Shown here: positions 24,601 to 36,590 of the stretch, piece after piece
Layout: each line of letters begins with the position of its first letter
How positions within the stretch are numbered: the stretch's first letter is position 1
NCBI GenBank assembly: GCA_028386065.3
Contig: JAKUCV010006658.1
Coordinates: 54,903 to 118,902, forward strand
Reading direction: 5' to 3'
DNA: 64,000 nt
Source of the DNA: Turnera subulata
Lineage: Eukaryota; Streptophyta; Magnoliopsida; Malpighiales; Passifloraceae
Translations under genes and position numbers: made by a program
Notes under the pieces: model-generated
The model's database searches: none
What the model saw: the letters and a program-made list of their open reading frames with translations, nothing else
Told to the model about the DNA's origin: nothing

Positions 24601-24830
24601 ACGGGTTTCGGCCAGCGTCTGATGTAGCACAATCGCATTTCAACCTTTGGAGCCATCCAAAAGGTTTCCATTGAAGCTGAGTAATCACTTCATTCTATTG
24701 ATAACCATATTAATGACGCCAACTACACTTCCTCTGTCTTGTTTTCCCCACACCCCGATTAAGCCAGGCTTTCCTGTACTCAGCAGCAACTCTTTAAGTA
24801 ATTGACTAATTGTTGCTGGGTTAAAGGGGG
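21694..24830. other. Degenerate spacer between copies A0 and A
   Basis: No intact gene. A block GGGTGGTGTTTAAAATGAAAA with its surroundings occurs at 22470, 23320 (variant) and 39220, so it is a dispersed repeat. CCAAACTCTCCCCCAGTGA is tandemly duplicated near 22090. About 24070-24260 is the counterpart of 44930-45500 (LINE ORF1 debris), so this segment is the downstream flank of copy A0 as 44770-45840 is of copy B. Plus-strand stretches around 22140-22330 read like decayed protein, but I cannot name it. Confidence 0.5.
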
Positions 24831-25010
24831 TTGGAAATCAGGATCAAACACAGCTTGGTTAACGCCATTTTCCAAAAGAAAGGAGGCATAAGACTAACCC
24901 CTAACATAAGAAAAGTACGTCGGGAGGCACCGGAAATTGGAAGGTGGAATACTCACTCATTAGTTTTAATCCAGTGCTCCCTGTGGTTCTCAATCCCACC
25001 GCCCTTGTCA

Positions 25011-25028
25011 TATATATATATATATATA
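25011..25028. repeat. (TA)n microsatellite in the copy A promoter
   Basis: An alternating TA run sits between GTCA and GGCGGTGCGGCTG. The same junction in copy C (57920) has only ACATA, so the run expanded in copy A. Confidence 0.85.
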
Positions 25029-25114
25029 GGCGGTGCGGCTGTTATACTCGTTCTAAATCAAAACAATAATAATGTATAGCGTTTTATTCAATAGTCCATG
25101 TAACCGACTTAATT

Positions 25115-25137
25115 ATTGCGACCAAAAAAAAAAAAAA
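25115..25137 (+). mobile_element. Ultra-short LINE-tail insertion (copy A)
   Basis: ATTGCGACC plus about 14 A sits between TGTAACCGACTTAATT (25099-25114) and TGTAACCGACTTGATT (25138-25153). The same event is visible in copy C (57995-58036) but not in copy B. The GCGACC-A(n) tip resembles the end of the LINE at 57296-57314. Confidence 0.65.
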
Positions 25138-25212
25138 TGTAACCGACTTGATTGTCGAATAAATAATTTAGTAATGTTATGTTTCCTATGACTTGATGGA
25201 TTAGCTGATACT

Positions 25213-26021
25213 TATAAATCGATACCTTCACACCTCATATTGACACACATACACTTACACAGCTTTGAAAAAAAGAAAAGAAGAATTCCCTTTAGATTTA
25301 CGGCAATCTTTAGTGTCTTCTGGTAAGTACTAAAAACTCTTTGAAATATGTTAATTTAATGTTTTAGAATGCAATCATATTGTTTACCCCGTTTGATGAT
25401 TCGATTACGTGCCTTTTCATTGTAGTGTTGTATGGTAGGGATATTATACGGTTTATTTTTTAGTAGTATTTCGTTGATAAGCTTGTCGTCTTAGCAAAGA
25501 TTGGGTGATTATTATTTTTTGTTTCTTTTTAAAAGACATGATCACCTTCTCGTGCTTGGGATTTCCTAGCCTCCTTGGTGCCTTGCTTTAGATATTGCTT
25601 TTATGTATGTATCTTTGTTCGTATTGAAGTGAAACCAGGTTGTCGATTTGGCTTGACATAATAATATATGTCTGGTTCCATTGAGTTTTAATTAGCCCTT
25701 GCAGGTACGTATAAGAGTATGGTGATCCGGCCACTGGTACTTGTGCTAATGCCGGATTCAATCCCACCGCCACAGTACTGTGTACAAGTACTACAACCCC
25801 ATGCCATGAGACCAATCTAAGTTGAATGAGACACACTAACATATATATACTTTTACGTTTATACTTTTATGATCAAGTGCTTCAACCTGCACTTGATGTC
25901 TTCATCTCTTGGGAGTACCCATTGTGGAACGGGTTTTATTAGGAAACTAGTTTGACGCAAAGTAAGCATTAGCTATAATCATTAGTTATTAATATTATGT
26001 GTAATAATTTCTTACCTGCAG
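25213..26021 (+). promoter_or_regulatory. Copy A promoter, 5' UTR and leader intron
   Basis: A TATA box TATAAAT (25213-25219) precedes the leader. The probable leader exon ends TTCTG|GTAAGT at 25322/25323 and the leader intron ends CCTGCAG at 26021, leaving 16 bases before the ATG. The layout and both splice sites are conserved in copies B and C. The leader intron also holds the GGATTCAATCCCACCGCC block dispersed elsewhere in the window. Confidence 0.7.
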
Positions 26022-26037
26022 CTAGTTAGACGATTCA

Positions 26038-27680
26038 ATGGAGCATGGTCAGGGTGATTCAAGTGAGGAATGGTATGCATTTTCTTAATGTAAACTTACT
26101 TTATATGTGGTATTTGAGTTATTGTTATTTGGAGTTATATGATTTAAAATATATAAACAAAAATTTTAACTTTCAGGGAGGAGGAATTTGACATGAAGCA
26201 ACATATTGGCGATGGAATGTACCATGGAGTCTTTGAAATGCCCGATCATACTGAGTAAGATATATTAACTCACATCGTTTCAATTTCTATTATTTAGTGG
26301 TTCAATCAATATTTACTTATTTTTCTTTATTTTCTTAAAAATTCTTTATGAAAACAGTAGCTCCATATTCGAAGTTCCCAACTTCCTACAAGTTCCCTTT
26401 GAAATGCCTCCTTATGTTAATTCTGCGATAACAGCCATGGAGTCTTACAATAAAAAAGAGGTTTGTTTTTTAACTTAAAAGATAAAGTTAACTTTTGCAT
26501 ATTTTTCATTCATAATATTTGGAATATAAAACAATATCACTAACTATGTTTGTAATTTTTTTTAGGATGCTAACTTTAAGGTATGTGAGGACTTGGAAAT
26601 AGAAGGCTACTCATTGGAACAACCTGATAAGGACGATGAATCAGTATTTTATAAATGGCACCATGTCAACTTTTATGGGTATGATGAATCAGGTAGCAGG
26701 AAGTTATTTTATGGAAGAGTAATGTATGAGCTTGGTCATCTGGAGCTCCGATTCACTGAATGCTTCAGTGTAGAAGATAAAGAGGGTATGGTTCCGGCCT
26801 TTGTTTTCTGCATATCTATTTATATTTTATCAAGTCAAATATTTAATTCATTGTGCTCTTACTATATATGATGCCTTAGTTGTCTTGTCTGCCATCAACT
26901 TTTGCATTTACCTTATTTGATCAACTTATATATGACAATGAGAAAAACCTAGACTTAATGCATGTGAGAATATATAGTTGTAAAAGATGCATAATATCCA
27001 ATATCATATCATTGATGTAAAGGCCCAGGATATATGAACTCGTCCGTGTGTATTTGTTTTCAAAATGAATAAATTTATGTGAACTGAAAACTTTAGAGTA
27101 AGATTAGATAGTAAATTTATTTATATGGAACATCTCATTCTTTTCCAACTCCAAAGGATTCCAAATTGCTTCTGGTATCATTAATTTTATAATTCCCTAC
27201 ACTACACATATGATAGTCTTAATAAATTTGAAAGTTTAGCTGGTCCCCGAAACAAACTATATATATGCTCTCTGATATTTGCTAACAACGTGCGCCTTCA
27301 CAAATGTACTTTTCGATAACTCTTTTTTTTTTTTTCCTGTATTTCTTGCAGGCAATAACGATCCCCTAGTTAATTCCCCCGCCCATCCTGTTGAAGCCGA
27401 AAAACTCATAACATCCACCACTTCTTCCATTAATTTTTCCAAATCAAAATTCGAATCCTACCTATCCATAATTCAAAAGGCCAGTGTTACTTCAACACAA
27501 TCACACCACTCCACAAATTTAGAAAATCCAATAGACTCTTATGATGACACATGTTTTGATTCAAATACATCTCTAACCGATTGGAACCCTCCAGAAAATA
27601 GAACAAAAAGGAAACACACTTCGCTCCCACCGTGTTCCCAGTCTCAAAACCTAAAATCAAAAAGCCCAAAAACGAAGTAA
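26038..27680 (+). CDS. Gene copy A: DUF3615-like protein, five exons, open
   Basis: Exons 26038-26072, 26177-26254, 26358-26460, 26566-26785 and 27352-27680; all introns are GT-AG. The spliced CDS is 765 nt, giving 254 residues. The start MEHGQGDSSEEW is acidic. Exons 3-4 (about residues 40-145) hold the conserved core: A-M-E-S-Y-N, then K-W-H-H-V-N-F-Y-G-Y and K-L-F-Y-G-R-V-M-Y-E, the strand pattern of plant DUF3615/cystatin-like proteins. The last 109 residues are Ser/Thr/Pro-rich, low complexity, with a basic T-K-R-K-H near the end that may be a nuclear signal. No signal peptide or membrane segment is seen. Function is unknown. Family assignment is by pattern only. Confidence 0.75.
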
Positions 27681-28149
27681 CTCCTCAAAAGCACTATGAT
27701 GTCTCCAAGCCTCCTGAAGATCAAGTATTGAGTGAAGTAGATTTCATGATCAACTGTTATCTGAGCTCATGAAGCTGGCTGCATCAACTCCTCCCTAAAA
27801 GCTTCCCTTAAGCTTCCACGAATTTGCTTCTCAAAATTGATATCTGAAATGCCAAGAATTAATTAATTGTAAGAACATATGAACAGTAGTAGTAATTAAT
27901 TAGCAAAGCCATTTTGCATGAATTATGGGATCCCTCCAGCTGTTTCTTCTTTGGTTCTATGTTTTTTTTTTCTTATTATTTTTTCTTAATCCAATTGGGG
28001 GTGAGTGACTCAAACTCAACCATTTCTGCTATTCACGTCCCAAGTTTTCCGAAAGCATTGGCGCCAAAATCCCATCTTTAATTACGCATCAAGGATCACA
28101 CCAGCTGTCCAAAAAAATGAAAATCTAAAATAAATTCACCATTACTTAC
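27681..28149 (+). other. 3' flank of gene A
   Basis: Non-coding in the gene A model. It contains a segment (27722-27798) conserved with copy C that reads S-R-F-H-D-Q-L-L-S-E-L-M-K-L-A-A-S-T-P-P-stop in another frame. It may be a former or alternative last exon. Confidence 0.45.
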
Positions 28150-28329
28150 AATCCAACTCCAATTTCCAATGCCAATTAGACCCGATCCGGTATCCCGTAT
28201 CTGAAATTTTTTTTGATGATAACGATAACTTTTATTGACTGAAAAAATATAGTACAAAAAGCTAGCTATACAAACAGAGCATGATGGTTAAAACGCAAAG
28301 ATAGCCTTGAACGGGGTAGTTGTAATACA

Positions 28330-31300
28330 TTAAATAGAATAATCAAGGAGCCTGAAATTCCTGTGGCGTCCCTTCCACTTTATGATGGTGTTCGCATTGG
28401 CAATGACCAGAGATGCACTGTATGGGAAATCATTGTGTATGGATTTGAGCCAAGAAGTAGCAAGCACCAAGACATAATCAACAACTCGATCCACATCCCT
28501 TATGGTTTTGTCAAATACCCTACGGTTGCGCTCCAGCCAAATAACCCACAAGGTTGCAAAACCAATGATAACCCAAGAAGATCTACTATGAGGGAAGGGG
28601 GAAAGGAAAGTCCATTGTAGCAGAAAATTCTCGAGATTGGATGGAGGGCACCAACGAACACCCCACCAAAAACATAATTTGCACCAAACCTTCCACGAGA
28701 AAGGGCATGTTAACAGAAGATGATCTTTGGATTCAAGAATGATAAGACACATTGGACAGATGGAATCAGCCAAGGAGATGATACCTCTGCTGCGCAATAC
28801 ATCTTTAGTAGGAATACCATTGTGAATCGCCAGCCAAGTCCAGCATTCAACTTTGTGAGGAACAAGTCCCAGCCAAATATATGGAATTTGACGACAAAAG
28901 CCAAGTTGTTCATAAATATATGATCTGCCATTCCTAACAGAGTATGCATCAAACTTGTCTCCACTCCAAGACAAATGATCAAGAGAAGAAGGATTAAATC
29001 TGACCTTGAGGATATCAGAATTCATAGCTGCAACGTCCTGCACTTCCCATTCCCTCAACGGTCTGCGCCATTGATGTAGCCAACGAATTTGAGAGTTTTC
29101 AGTAGATAGAGCTTCTAAAACAGAGATTTCCTTCAATATCGAGATGGAGAATAAGCGAGGGAATCTAAGCTGGAAAATGCCACCCCCTGTCCAATCATCA
29201 AACCAAAAACTGACCATAGCACCGCTGCCAATTTTTAAAATAGAGCCCCTCTCCAAAGAAATACCAGAAAATCCTTTATCACTTCCAGAGAAAATAATGT
29301 CACGCCATGTGGGGGAAGCTTTATGTAGGTCAAAATTAGGGCGAAAAGAAAGGGAAGGTGCACCACATTTGTTTCTAATCAGCAACTTCCAAGATTTCTC
29401 CATTGGTTGAGTAAAACTCCATAGCCATTTGTATAATAAACATTGGTTTTGTATAACAATATCAACAATACCCACACCTCCATAATCCTTTGGAATTGCG
29501 ATCTTTTTCCATGCCAATAGACATAACTTCTTTGATTCATCAAGACCATGCCAGAAAAAATTTCGTTGGATGGAGACAATCTTTTTAGCAACCACCACCG
29601 GTAACCTAAACAAAGACATGTAATAAACCGGTAATCCGCAAAGGACAAATTTAATTAGAGTGACTCTACCACCAAGAGATAAATGTTTCCCTTTCCAAGA
29701 TTTTAGCTTATTCTGGAATTTTTCAATAACAGGATTCCAAGCTGAAATGCGCCTCATATTTGCGCCAAGTGGGAAACCAAGATATTTGAAAGGGAAGACC
29801 TCCAATTTACAATGCAACATGTTAGCCAAATCCACATTTTCATCACGTTTCATCCCAATACCAAGTACACTGCTCTTGAAAAAATTAATGCTCAAACCTG
29901 AAAGGACTTCGAAAATCCTTAAACATCTCTTAAGATTCAGAAGAGAATGACGATCAGCAGGGGAGAATAAAATCGTGTCATCAGCATATTGAAGAATTGG
30001 AATTGGAATATTGTGAATTTGTATCTCCTTGATCAGTCCTAGATTAATTGCCTTGGCCAAAATACATGGCAAACCTTCAGCAGCAAGATTGAAGAGAAAA
30101 GGAGAGAGGGGATCACCTTGTTTCAGGCCTCGACCCATTGAGAACTCCTTAGAAGGTGAGCCGTTAACAAGCACTGCGAGTAAGGATGAGGATAAGCACT
30201 CATGGATCCATGCACGCCATCTAACACCAAATCCCATAGCTGTCAAAACTTGCTGCAAATAACTCCAATCAATGGAGTCAAAAGCCTTTTTAAAATCTAA
30301 TTTCCAGACCACAGCCTTAGATTTCTCCTTTTTCAAACTGTGTACAACTTCATTTGCAATAAAAGCACCATCCATGATGTTTCTCCCTTCCGTAAAAGCT
30401 GTCTGTTGCATTCCAAGAAGTTGAGGCATCACCACTTTAAGGCGGAGAGAAAGCATCTTGGAGACAATTTTATAAAGTCCATTGATCAAAATTATTGGTC
30501 TAAATTCATCCAAGCAGTCGGCACCGGCTTTCTTTGCTATAAGAGTAATGAAGCCTGAGTTTGCACCCTTTGGAAGTTTTGCCCTGTGATAGAAATCTGT
30601 GACCATATCAAATAAATCATCCTTTATAAGTGGCCAACACCTCTTATAAAAGGAGAAATTAAAACCATCCGGCCCGGGTGCTTTCGCGCTATCACAACTC
30701 CATACCGCCTTCTTCAATTCATCTAAAGAAAAAGGTTTTTCCAAGTTGAGAACAGAGGTTGAATCTAGTTGGTGAAACCTGAGTGAGCCCAGAGAAGGTC
30801 TGCAGGGATTCCTTTGCTTGTACAGGTTTGCAAAGAAAGATTTTGATTCTGTCTTAATACTCATCGGATCACTCAAATCTACCCCGTTTATACGCAAGTG
30901 ATCAATTCTGTTTTTGCGACCTCTAGTGCAAGCCGAGAGGTGGAAAAATCTTGTATTTCTATCACCCAATCTGACCCAATTTATTCTCGCTTTCTGCCTC
31001 CAAATAGCTTCCAAATGCTTGGTTTTGATTACAATAGCAGACTTGGCATCATTCAAACGTTGATATTCATCTGTATTTAAATCACGAACCTCAGCAATCT
31101 TATCCAACAAATCAACTTCATGCTGTAACGTGTCAATGGCTACATTAACATCCCCGAAAACCTCTTTGTTCCATTTGGATAGCAATTTGCGAAGGACATT
31201 CAATTTTCTCAAAAGATTGAATCTGCCTGGAAATTTGGAAGTAGCCTCCACCCACATGTTCTTTATAGTTTCATCAAAGTGAGGATGATCCCACCATGTC

Positions 31301-32032
31301 GATAAGAAGCGAAAAGGTTTGTGTCCCCAATTAGGAGAACTCTGACTAAACAATAACGGGCAGTGGTCTGAACCCATTTTGCTACCAGTTTTCAAAGACA
31401 AATGTGGAAAGAAAACACTCCATTCCCCTTCTGCTAATACTCTATCAATGCGACTAGCAGATTTGTAGTTACCCTACGTGAACAAGCGATCCCTGAGATC
31501 AAACTCAACAAGACCTAAATGATCAATGAATCTCCTGAAAGCAGCAACTCCCCTTCTAAAAATTCTACCACTTTTTCTATCTGTTGCATCAATGGTCTCA
31601 TTAAAGTCGCTCACAACTAACCATGGGGCAGGAAAGAGCAACTTAATATTATAGAGAATATCAAACATCTCCACACGTCTATCAATATTAGAGTCGCCAT
31701 AAACATCGCATAAAGTGACAAGATGATCTCCCTTCAGCAGTCTGCCCTCCACCACTAACCAACTATCTGAACATCGATGACGAGTAGGCAAAAATTCATC
31801 ACAATCCCAAATAAAAATGAGCCCACCAGCCAAACCTCTTGCATCAATAGAGAGGAAGCCAATATTCCCATTACCCCATAGTTTTCGACAAAAATACAGA
31901 TCCACAGAGGTAGACTTAGTTTCACACAAAAAATAAAAACTTAGCAGAAGTGCGAGCAACTAAATTTCGGACCTGAGTCTGCTTCCCCACAGAACAAACG
32001 CGTCTAACATTCCAAGAAACAAGACTAAACAT
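28330..32032 (-). pseudogene. LINE ORF2 (endonuclease-reverse transcriptase), broken
   Basis: Starts M-F-S-L-V-S-W-N-V-R-R at 32032, the usual L1 endonuclease start, and would be about 1230 residues. Endonuclease: S-D-F-N-E-T near 31610 and G-S-D-H-C-P near 31375. Reverse transcriptase: F-R-P-I near 30510, G-L-K-Q-G-D-P-L-S-P near 30115 and the catalytic Y-A-D-D near 29980. A zf-RVT-type C-x2-C...H...C region lies near 28740. Breaks are one frameshift near 31925 and one in-frame TAG at 31474-31476, where family members usually have Trp. The enzyme nicks DNA and copies the LINE RNA at the nick. Confidence 0.92.
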
Positions 32033-32069
32033 GAAGAGAATTAAGAACACCTACAAGAAAAGATGAAGG

Positions 32070-34327
32070 CTAGGCCTCAGCCCTAGCTCTCACCCAATCA
32101 AATGCCTCAGCCTCCACAAGCTCCTCAATCAATCTGGACGATTCAGCTTGAACATTGGTTCTATCCCATCTAATCATGTCACCGATTTTGTTTGTTTCCT
32201 CTGCCTCCAAAGCCGTAAAGGAGACTTGCGGGGGAGCACTCGAGGATGCGTCATCCAAAATCCTCCTATTTATCCTGTCAATCTCATCATCAGGAAAGGA
32301 ACTCAGGCTGGATGGAGCTGAAACAACACTACCCTTCTTAGTGAGAAATTTAACTCTCCTTTTTTTCTTTGCATCCATATTCTGCAGAATAGCCAGAACA
32401 CGTCTCTCCACCGCGACATGGAAATCAAGGTTGCAAAAATCATTGGACGATGGGGAATTGAGGTCACTCCATAAAGATAAAGGTCTGGTAATAGAATTAT
32501 GGTTAGATGACACCTCACTGTCTTCATACAGTGGTTTTAGCGTGTTTGGACTTTTGAAAGATGACTCTGCATTTGATGGGCTGCACTGGTATGGCACAAG
32601 AGAAATTTGTTGAACACTTGGTGGGATGTAGGTTGTGGGCTGGGTCAAGCTCGGGCTAATATGAGAATTTGGGCTGTGAGTGGCAAGGTTTGGGTCTGCT
32701 GGACTACTAATATGTATGTCAGGGGAGGAAAGGTTTTGACGCTGTTGTTGAGACTTTAATGATTGGGACGAGAAGGTGGATGAATATGAAGGCTGGCAAT
32801 CAGAATTTTTGGGGGAGTGTGTGGGTGGATTTAAAGCTGGCGGCTCGGGCGTGGGGACAAGGTTCTCGATAGTAGGGCGAAGATTAAATGGGTTGGTTGA
32901 TGTAGAGGCAGGATAGCACATGGGATTGGTAATGGCATGCACCTTACCAGCTAGTGGAATACAAGGATGAGGGGAAGGTGAACTGGCCACGTCCTTTGAG
33001 TGAAAGTGCGGACTTTTCGAAGTCTCGCCAGACAGAACACCATGTTCAGACGAAGCGAAAATCAAGGGAGAAGAGAAGTCCCAATCAAGTGGATCATACT
33101 GAGACTCATCCATGCTAATATCATATGAATGACCGCCAATATTAACAGAGAAAAATTTACTAATATGTTTCCAACTATTGGTAAGAATAAGAATTTCTGC
33201 CACATCCAACGATTCTTGCCTTTTGACTCCAAGCTCCAATCAACCATAGTCCCAACCTTTAAACTAATGAACTTGAAAAAGTCCTCAGACCAAGAATTCG
33301 GTGGTGTCCCCTTGACAAGAACCCAACAGAGACGACTCACAGCTGCATCACCAATAATCCAAGGCCGAAACACATCAAATATCTGAGTCACCCACTCAGG
33401 AGTGTTCTTCATCAAATCATCTCTAATAGAATGGTTATGAAATTTGAGCAAGAAGGAAACCCCACCTAAGGGGATGATCTCGATGTCAGGAGATACACGT
33501 GAATGAATAGTCTCAGAAAGCCTAGAGATAGGCAAAGGAGACCTTAACACACCAAAAATACAATCTTCCAACCATCGAAGGGAATCATCCTTAGGGATAT
33601 AAGTGGAACAGATGAAGTTATTTGAGAGAGAAGCATCAATAGGTTTAACAACATCAGCAAAAGACCTAGAATTAGATGAAGATGCACCATCGATTACAGG
33701 ACCAGGGTTTGGAGCTTGACCTGGAGGATAAGGCAGTAAACCAGTCTTGTTATGTTTTTGGGATCTATCCTTTGCAATATTCGCCAATAGGAAGCCGTCA
33801 TCCACTTTCATTGAATTGATATTACGTAGGAGAGTTCTTGTATCGATGTTGTTCTTGAATCTAACGAAGGCAAAGCGACGTCCATTAGAAGCAAGCTTTT
33901 GAGGGATGAACACGTCCATCACGTCACCAAACTTAGAGAGGGAGAGGTGGATATCAGTAGGCATCCATCGTGAAGGCAAATTTTCAATATATATGCTGAT
34001 CAATTCTAATTTCACAATAGCGTTTTGGATTGTTTTTCTGCTCCATTTAGAAAAATGGAGGGGTTTAGGATTTGAAGTTGCAGTGATGGGTGTTTTTGGT
34101 GGAGGTTGGTTGAAGGGTCGCTGGTCAGGTTGAGGGTTAATGGTGCGGTGAATTGTGGGGTTGATGGGATGAGGAAACGTGGTGGGGTGAAAGGCAAGGT
34201 GACGACAGTAGGGTAGTGTGCCGCCTGGGAGACCAGGCGACATGGGTTGGGAAGGAAACGAGAGGTTTCTTTGCATTCTCCTTACTGGTACTAAGCTAGC
34301 ATATAGTCGTTGTCCTGTAGCCAACAT
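32070..34327 (-). pseudogene. LINE ORF1 (RRM / DUF4283-like), one frameshift
   Basis: About 750 codons in two overlapping frames (34327-33062 and 33239-32070) joined by a single shift near 33200. An RRM-like region near residues 115-190 includes F-G-D-V-M-D-V-F-I-P-Q-K and R-F-A-F-V-R-F. It is followed by a DUF4283-like region and a long Ser/Pro-rich linker. The ORF ends R-A-R-A-E-A-stop just before ORF2. The protein normally binds LINE RNA as part of the RNP. Confidence 0.85.
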
Positions 34328-34620
34328 GAAGAAAAGATACGAAAAGGATTTAGCACTGGTTCACTGTTGTGAAGATATCTTGAATTGAGAATCGAAGAAG
34401 AAGAGCTCCCCGTATCTGAAATGAAGCCATTCTTTTTCAATGACAGGGAGAAAAGTCCAGGAAATTTTGAGCAGATGGATTTCCCATATCCTACCCTTCT
34501 CAGAAAGAATTCATTGAGAGATGGATCACCCTTAGAATCAAATGAGTGAAGCCATAGAGAATTTTTATGTTTTCCTATCATCTTGCGTTGCCTTTTTCTT
34601 GGCAGCAGGGCTCTTTGAGC

Positions 34621-35240
34621 GGCCTAACTAAAGAATGGATAATTATCCTAACTAAATAATGGATAAGATAATTATATTCCTTGTCTCGCCGGCAATTCGC
34701 TCTTTCCTTTATTAACTTTTTATTTGTTTTTTTTTTCAGGTGGATTAAGTAATGTAACTCGCCGATATATTACATACCAAATACAAGTCTGAAATCAATA
34801 GATTATGTACATATAATGAGCGACTAGACATTCATTGCAGATGGTATGATATTTTTTTCCAAAATGTGTGAATCAGTCAAAACAAATAGGCATTCACAAC
34901 GAATCAAAAAGATGAGATCATTCACTTAACTAAAGCACATTCATGATGAGATCATTCACTTAACTAAGGCTTTCATTAATTAATCGTAACATAGAATTAA
35001 TACCAAAAATAATAGTTATGTTTGGATTTTTTTCCTAAAATAATTATATGATACTTCAAAACATTACTGTCTATTTTTTTTTCCCAGAAAAATACAAAAG
35101 CAATGATTGTTCAATTTCCTTTTCGAAACAAAACACGGTGCTCCGTCATCTACTGTTTGAAAAGTGACGTCTACGCATTGGCTGCCAGCCCCTAATATTT
35201 TTTGGTCAAGAAATTAGGCATAGTGGATGCACATTAAAGG

Positions 35241-35241
<1 letters not shown>
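34621..35241. other. AT-rich spacer
   Basis: No gene seen. GATGAGATCATTCACTTAAC is tandemly repeated near 34910-34965. Confidence 0.5.

Positions 35242-35275
<34 letters not shown>
35242..35275. repeat. (TA)n microsatellite
   Basis: About 17 uninterrupted TA units directly before a SINE 3' end. Confidence 0.95.
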
Positions 35276-35278
<3 letters not shown>

Positions 35279-35325
35279 TCTCGCTTGTCGAGCTGGGACA
35301 CTCATTAGAATCAAACAAGCAATTA
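35276..35325 (+). mobile_element. 3' end of the SINE-like family
   Basis: TTAGTCTCGCTTGTCGAGCT and CACTCATTAGAATCAAAC match the 3' end of the minus-strand SINE-like copy at 21113-21259. Only about 50 bases remain; the rest is lost at the microsatellite. Confidence 0.65.
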
Positions 35326-35368
35326 GTTAGGAATTTCTTGCAGATCCAATTGGCGATTAACCAACAAG

Positions 35369-35534
35369 ACCATAAAGGATTTGTCAGTGTTGGTCTACCG
35401 ATCCAGGATATTGTATCGACCTGTCGGTCCTTTTCCATCTTTGAATGTCTTTTTCTAGGTACCATAAAGGATCTGTCAACCGATCCAGGATATTGTATCG
35501 GCCTGTCGGTCCTTTTCCTTCTTTGAATGTCTTT
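35369..35534 (+). repeat. Two-copy tandem duplication, 92-bp period
   Basis: ACCATAAAGGAT...CCGATCCAGGATATTGTATCG...TTTGAATGTCTTT occurs at 35369 and 35461. The second copy lacks about a dozen internal bases. Confidence 0.9.
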
Positions 35535-35539
35535 ATGCT

Positions 35540-36585
35540 TGATACGGCAACAGTCCTAGAATCCACTAGTTCCACCTCCGTAACTATCTGATTGTCCCGA
35601 TCGTCAATCTCAATCAAACTCACCGTGTAAGTCTCCTTCACCTCCTAATCTCTGCACGGATTAGACAACAAAGAAGTAGATACACAACAAAGGTTTTTGC
35701 AATTCTATTCTTCACCTCCTAGACTCAATTAAGGAATAGGCAACAAAGGGAATAGAATCACAAGGAATTGAATAAACGCCACAAGCAAAGTAACTTGATA
35801 AGTAAATTCAAACCCTAATATAAAACCAAGAGAATCCACTCTCGATCACGGTTGAATCCACAATCAAAGAAAACCTCAAAGGCAATTGTATTCTCTCAAA
35901 AATAGTCTGTGTAATAACAAAAAAAAGGTCCTATTTATACTAGTCCCTAACCCTAATTCGGCATCAATCCCAAATCCTAGTCAAATTGGATTTTGACTTT
36001 GTCTCCAAGTTTGACACCTAATCTAACCCAAAGACAACTAGGTTTTAATTGAATCCAATATGGAATTAAACTCAAATAAACCCAAACAACATTTACCGAA
36101 ACTAATTAACTAAAGCCCACAATAATTAAACCCAATTACATGGACTTGACCCAAATTAAAAAAAGACAAAACTGAATTTTCGGACAGATTCTGTCCGTCT
36201 ACTTCAAATGCATTTTAAGTAAAGAAAAACGGCAGATTAAGCTTCTGGGCTCAACCTAAAAGTTGTAGATCTTTGTCTTATCTTTCCAGAGAGTCCAAGA
36301 TCACAGCAATCCGAGTTGTAGAGCTCGAGATATGAATTTATTTCCGAGACTGCGCGCTCCAGGAATTTCCGCGCGAGTTCTTCGCGTTCTCGACTTTAAT
36401 CTCCATCTCTTCTTAAATTTCTTGTGAGATCGAATTTTGGACTTGACTCTGAAAGTAAGGTTATGATGATGAACTTTGAGCTTGTTAGAATAGATCCAAA
36501 TTCCATGCTTGACACATTGCATCCTCCATGGTCGCCTTGGCGTGCATCATTCCTCGAACCTCTAAGCCTGCCTCCGTATGCATCA
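35540..36585 (-). mobile_element. Solo LTR (probably gypsy), TSD ATGCT
   Basis: A 1046-bp block starting TGATACGGCAAC and ending CCGTATGCATCA, with matching inverted tips, flanked by ATGCT (35535-35539 and 36586-36590). A minus-strand TATA box (TATAAATAGG, near 35932-35940) with AT-rich transcribed sequence to the left indicates minus orientation. No internal domain remains. Confidence 0.9.
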
Positions 36586-36590
36586 ATGCT

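Larger units (their letters stand above)
28208..34408 (-). mobile_element. Nearly full-length L1-like LINE, 14-bp TSD
   Basis: A 6.2-kb element flanked by CCCGTATCTGAAAT (28194-28207 and 34409-34422), with a short A tail (T run at 28208) after ATCATC on the minus strand. ORF1 and ORF2 are both recognisable and lie 37 bases apart. Each carries a small number of breaks, so the copy is dead but not old. The 3' UTR is about 120 bases. Confidence 0.95.
28150..34620 (-). pseudogene. Older LINE RT fragment, interrupted by a second LINE
   Basis: Minus-strand 34581-34423 continued at 28207-28150 matches the LINE remnant at 47955-47740: KHKNSLWLHSF, FLRRV-YGKS, KFPGL-SLSLKKNGF, then G-Y-R-I-G-S-N-W-H-W. 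This is the linker between RT and the C-terminal zinc region of plant L1 ORF2. The outer flanks are also shared with 47950-48055, so the block was copied as genomic DNA. The LINE at 28208-34408 split it. Confidence 0.8.

Noticed and set aside
35384..35641. 85-codon minus ORF with repeated peptide
   Set aside because: The repeat is the 92-bp tandem duplication, and the ORF runs into the solo LTR.
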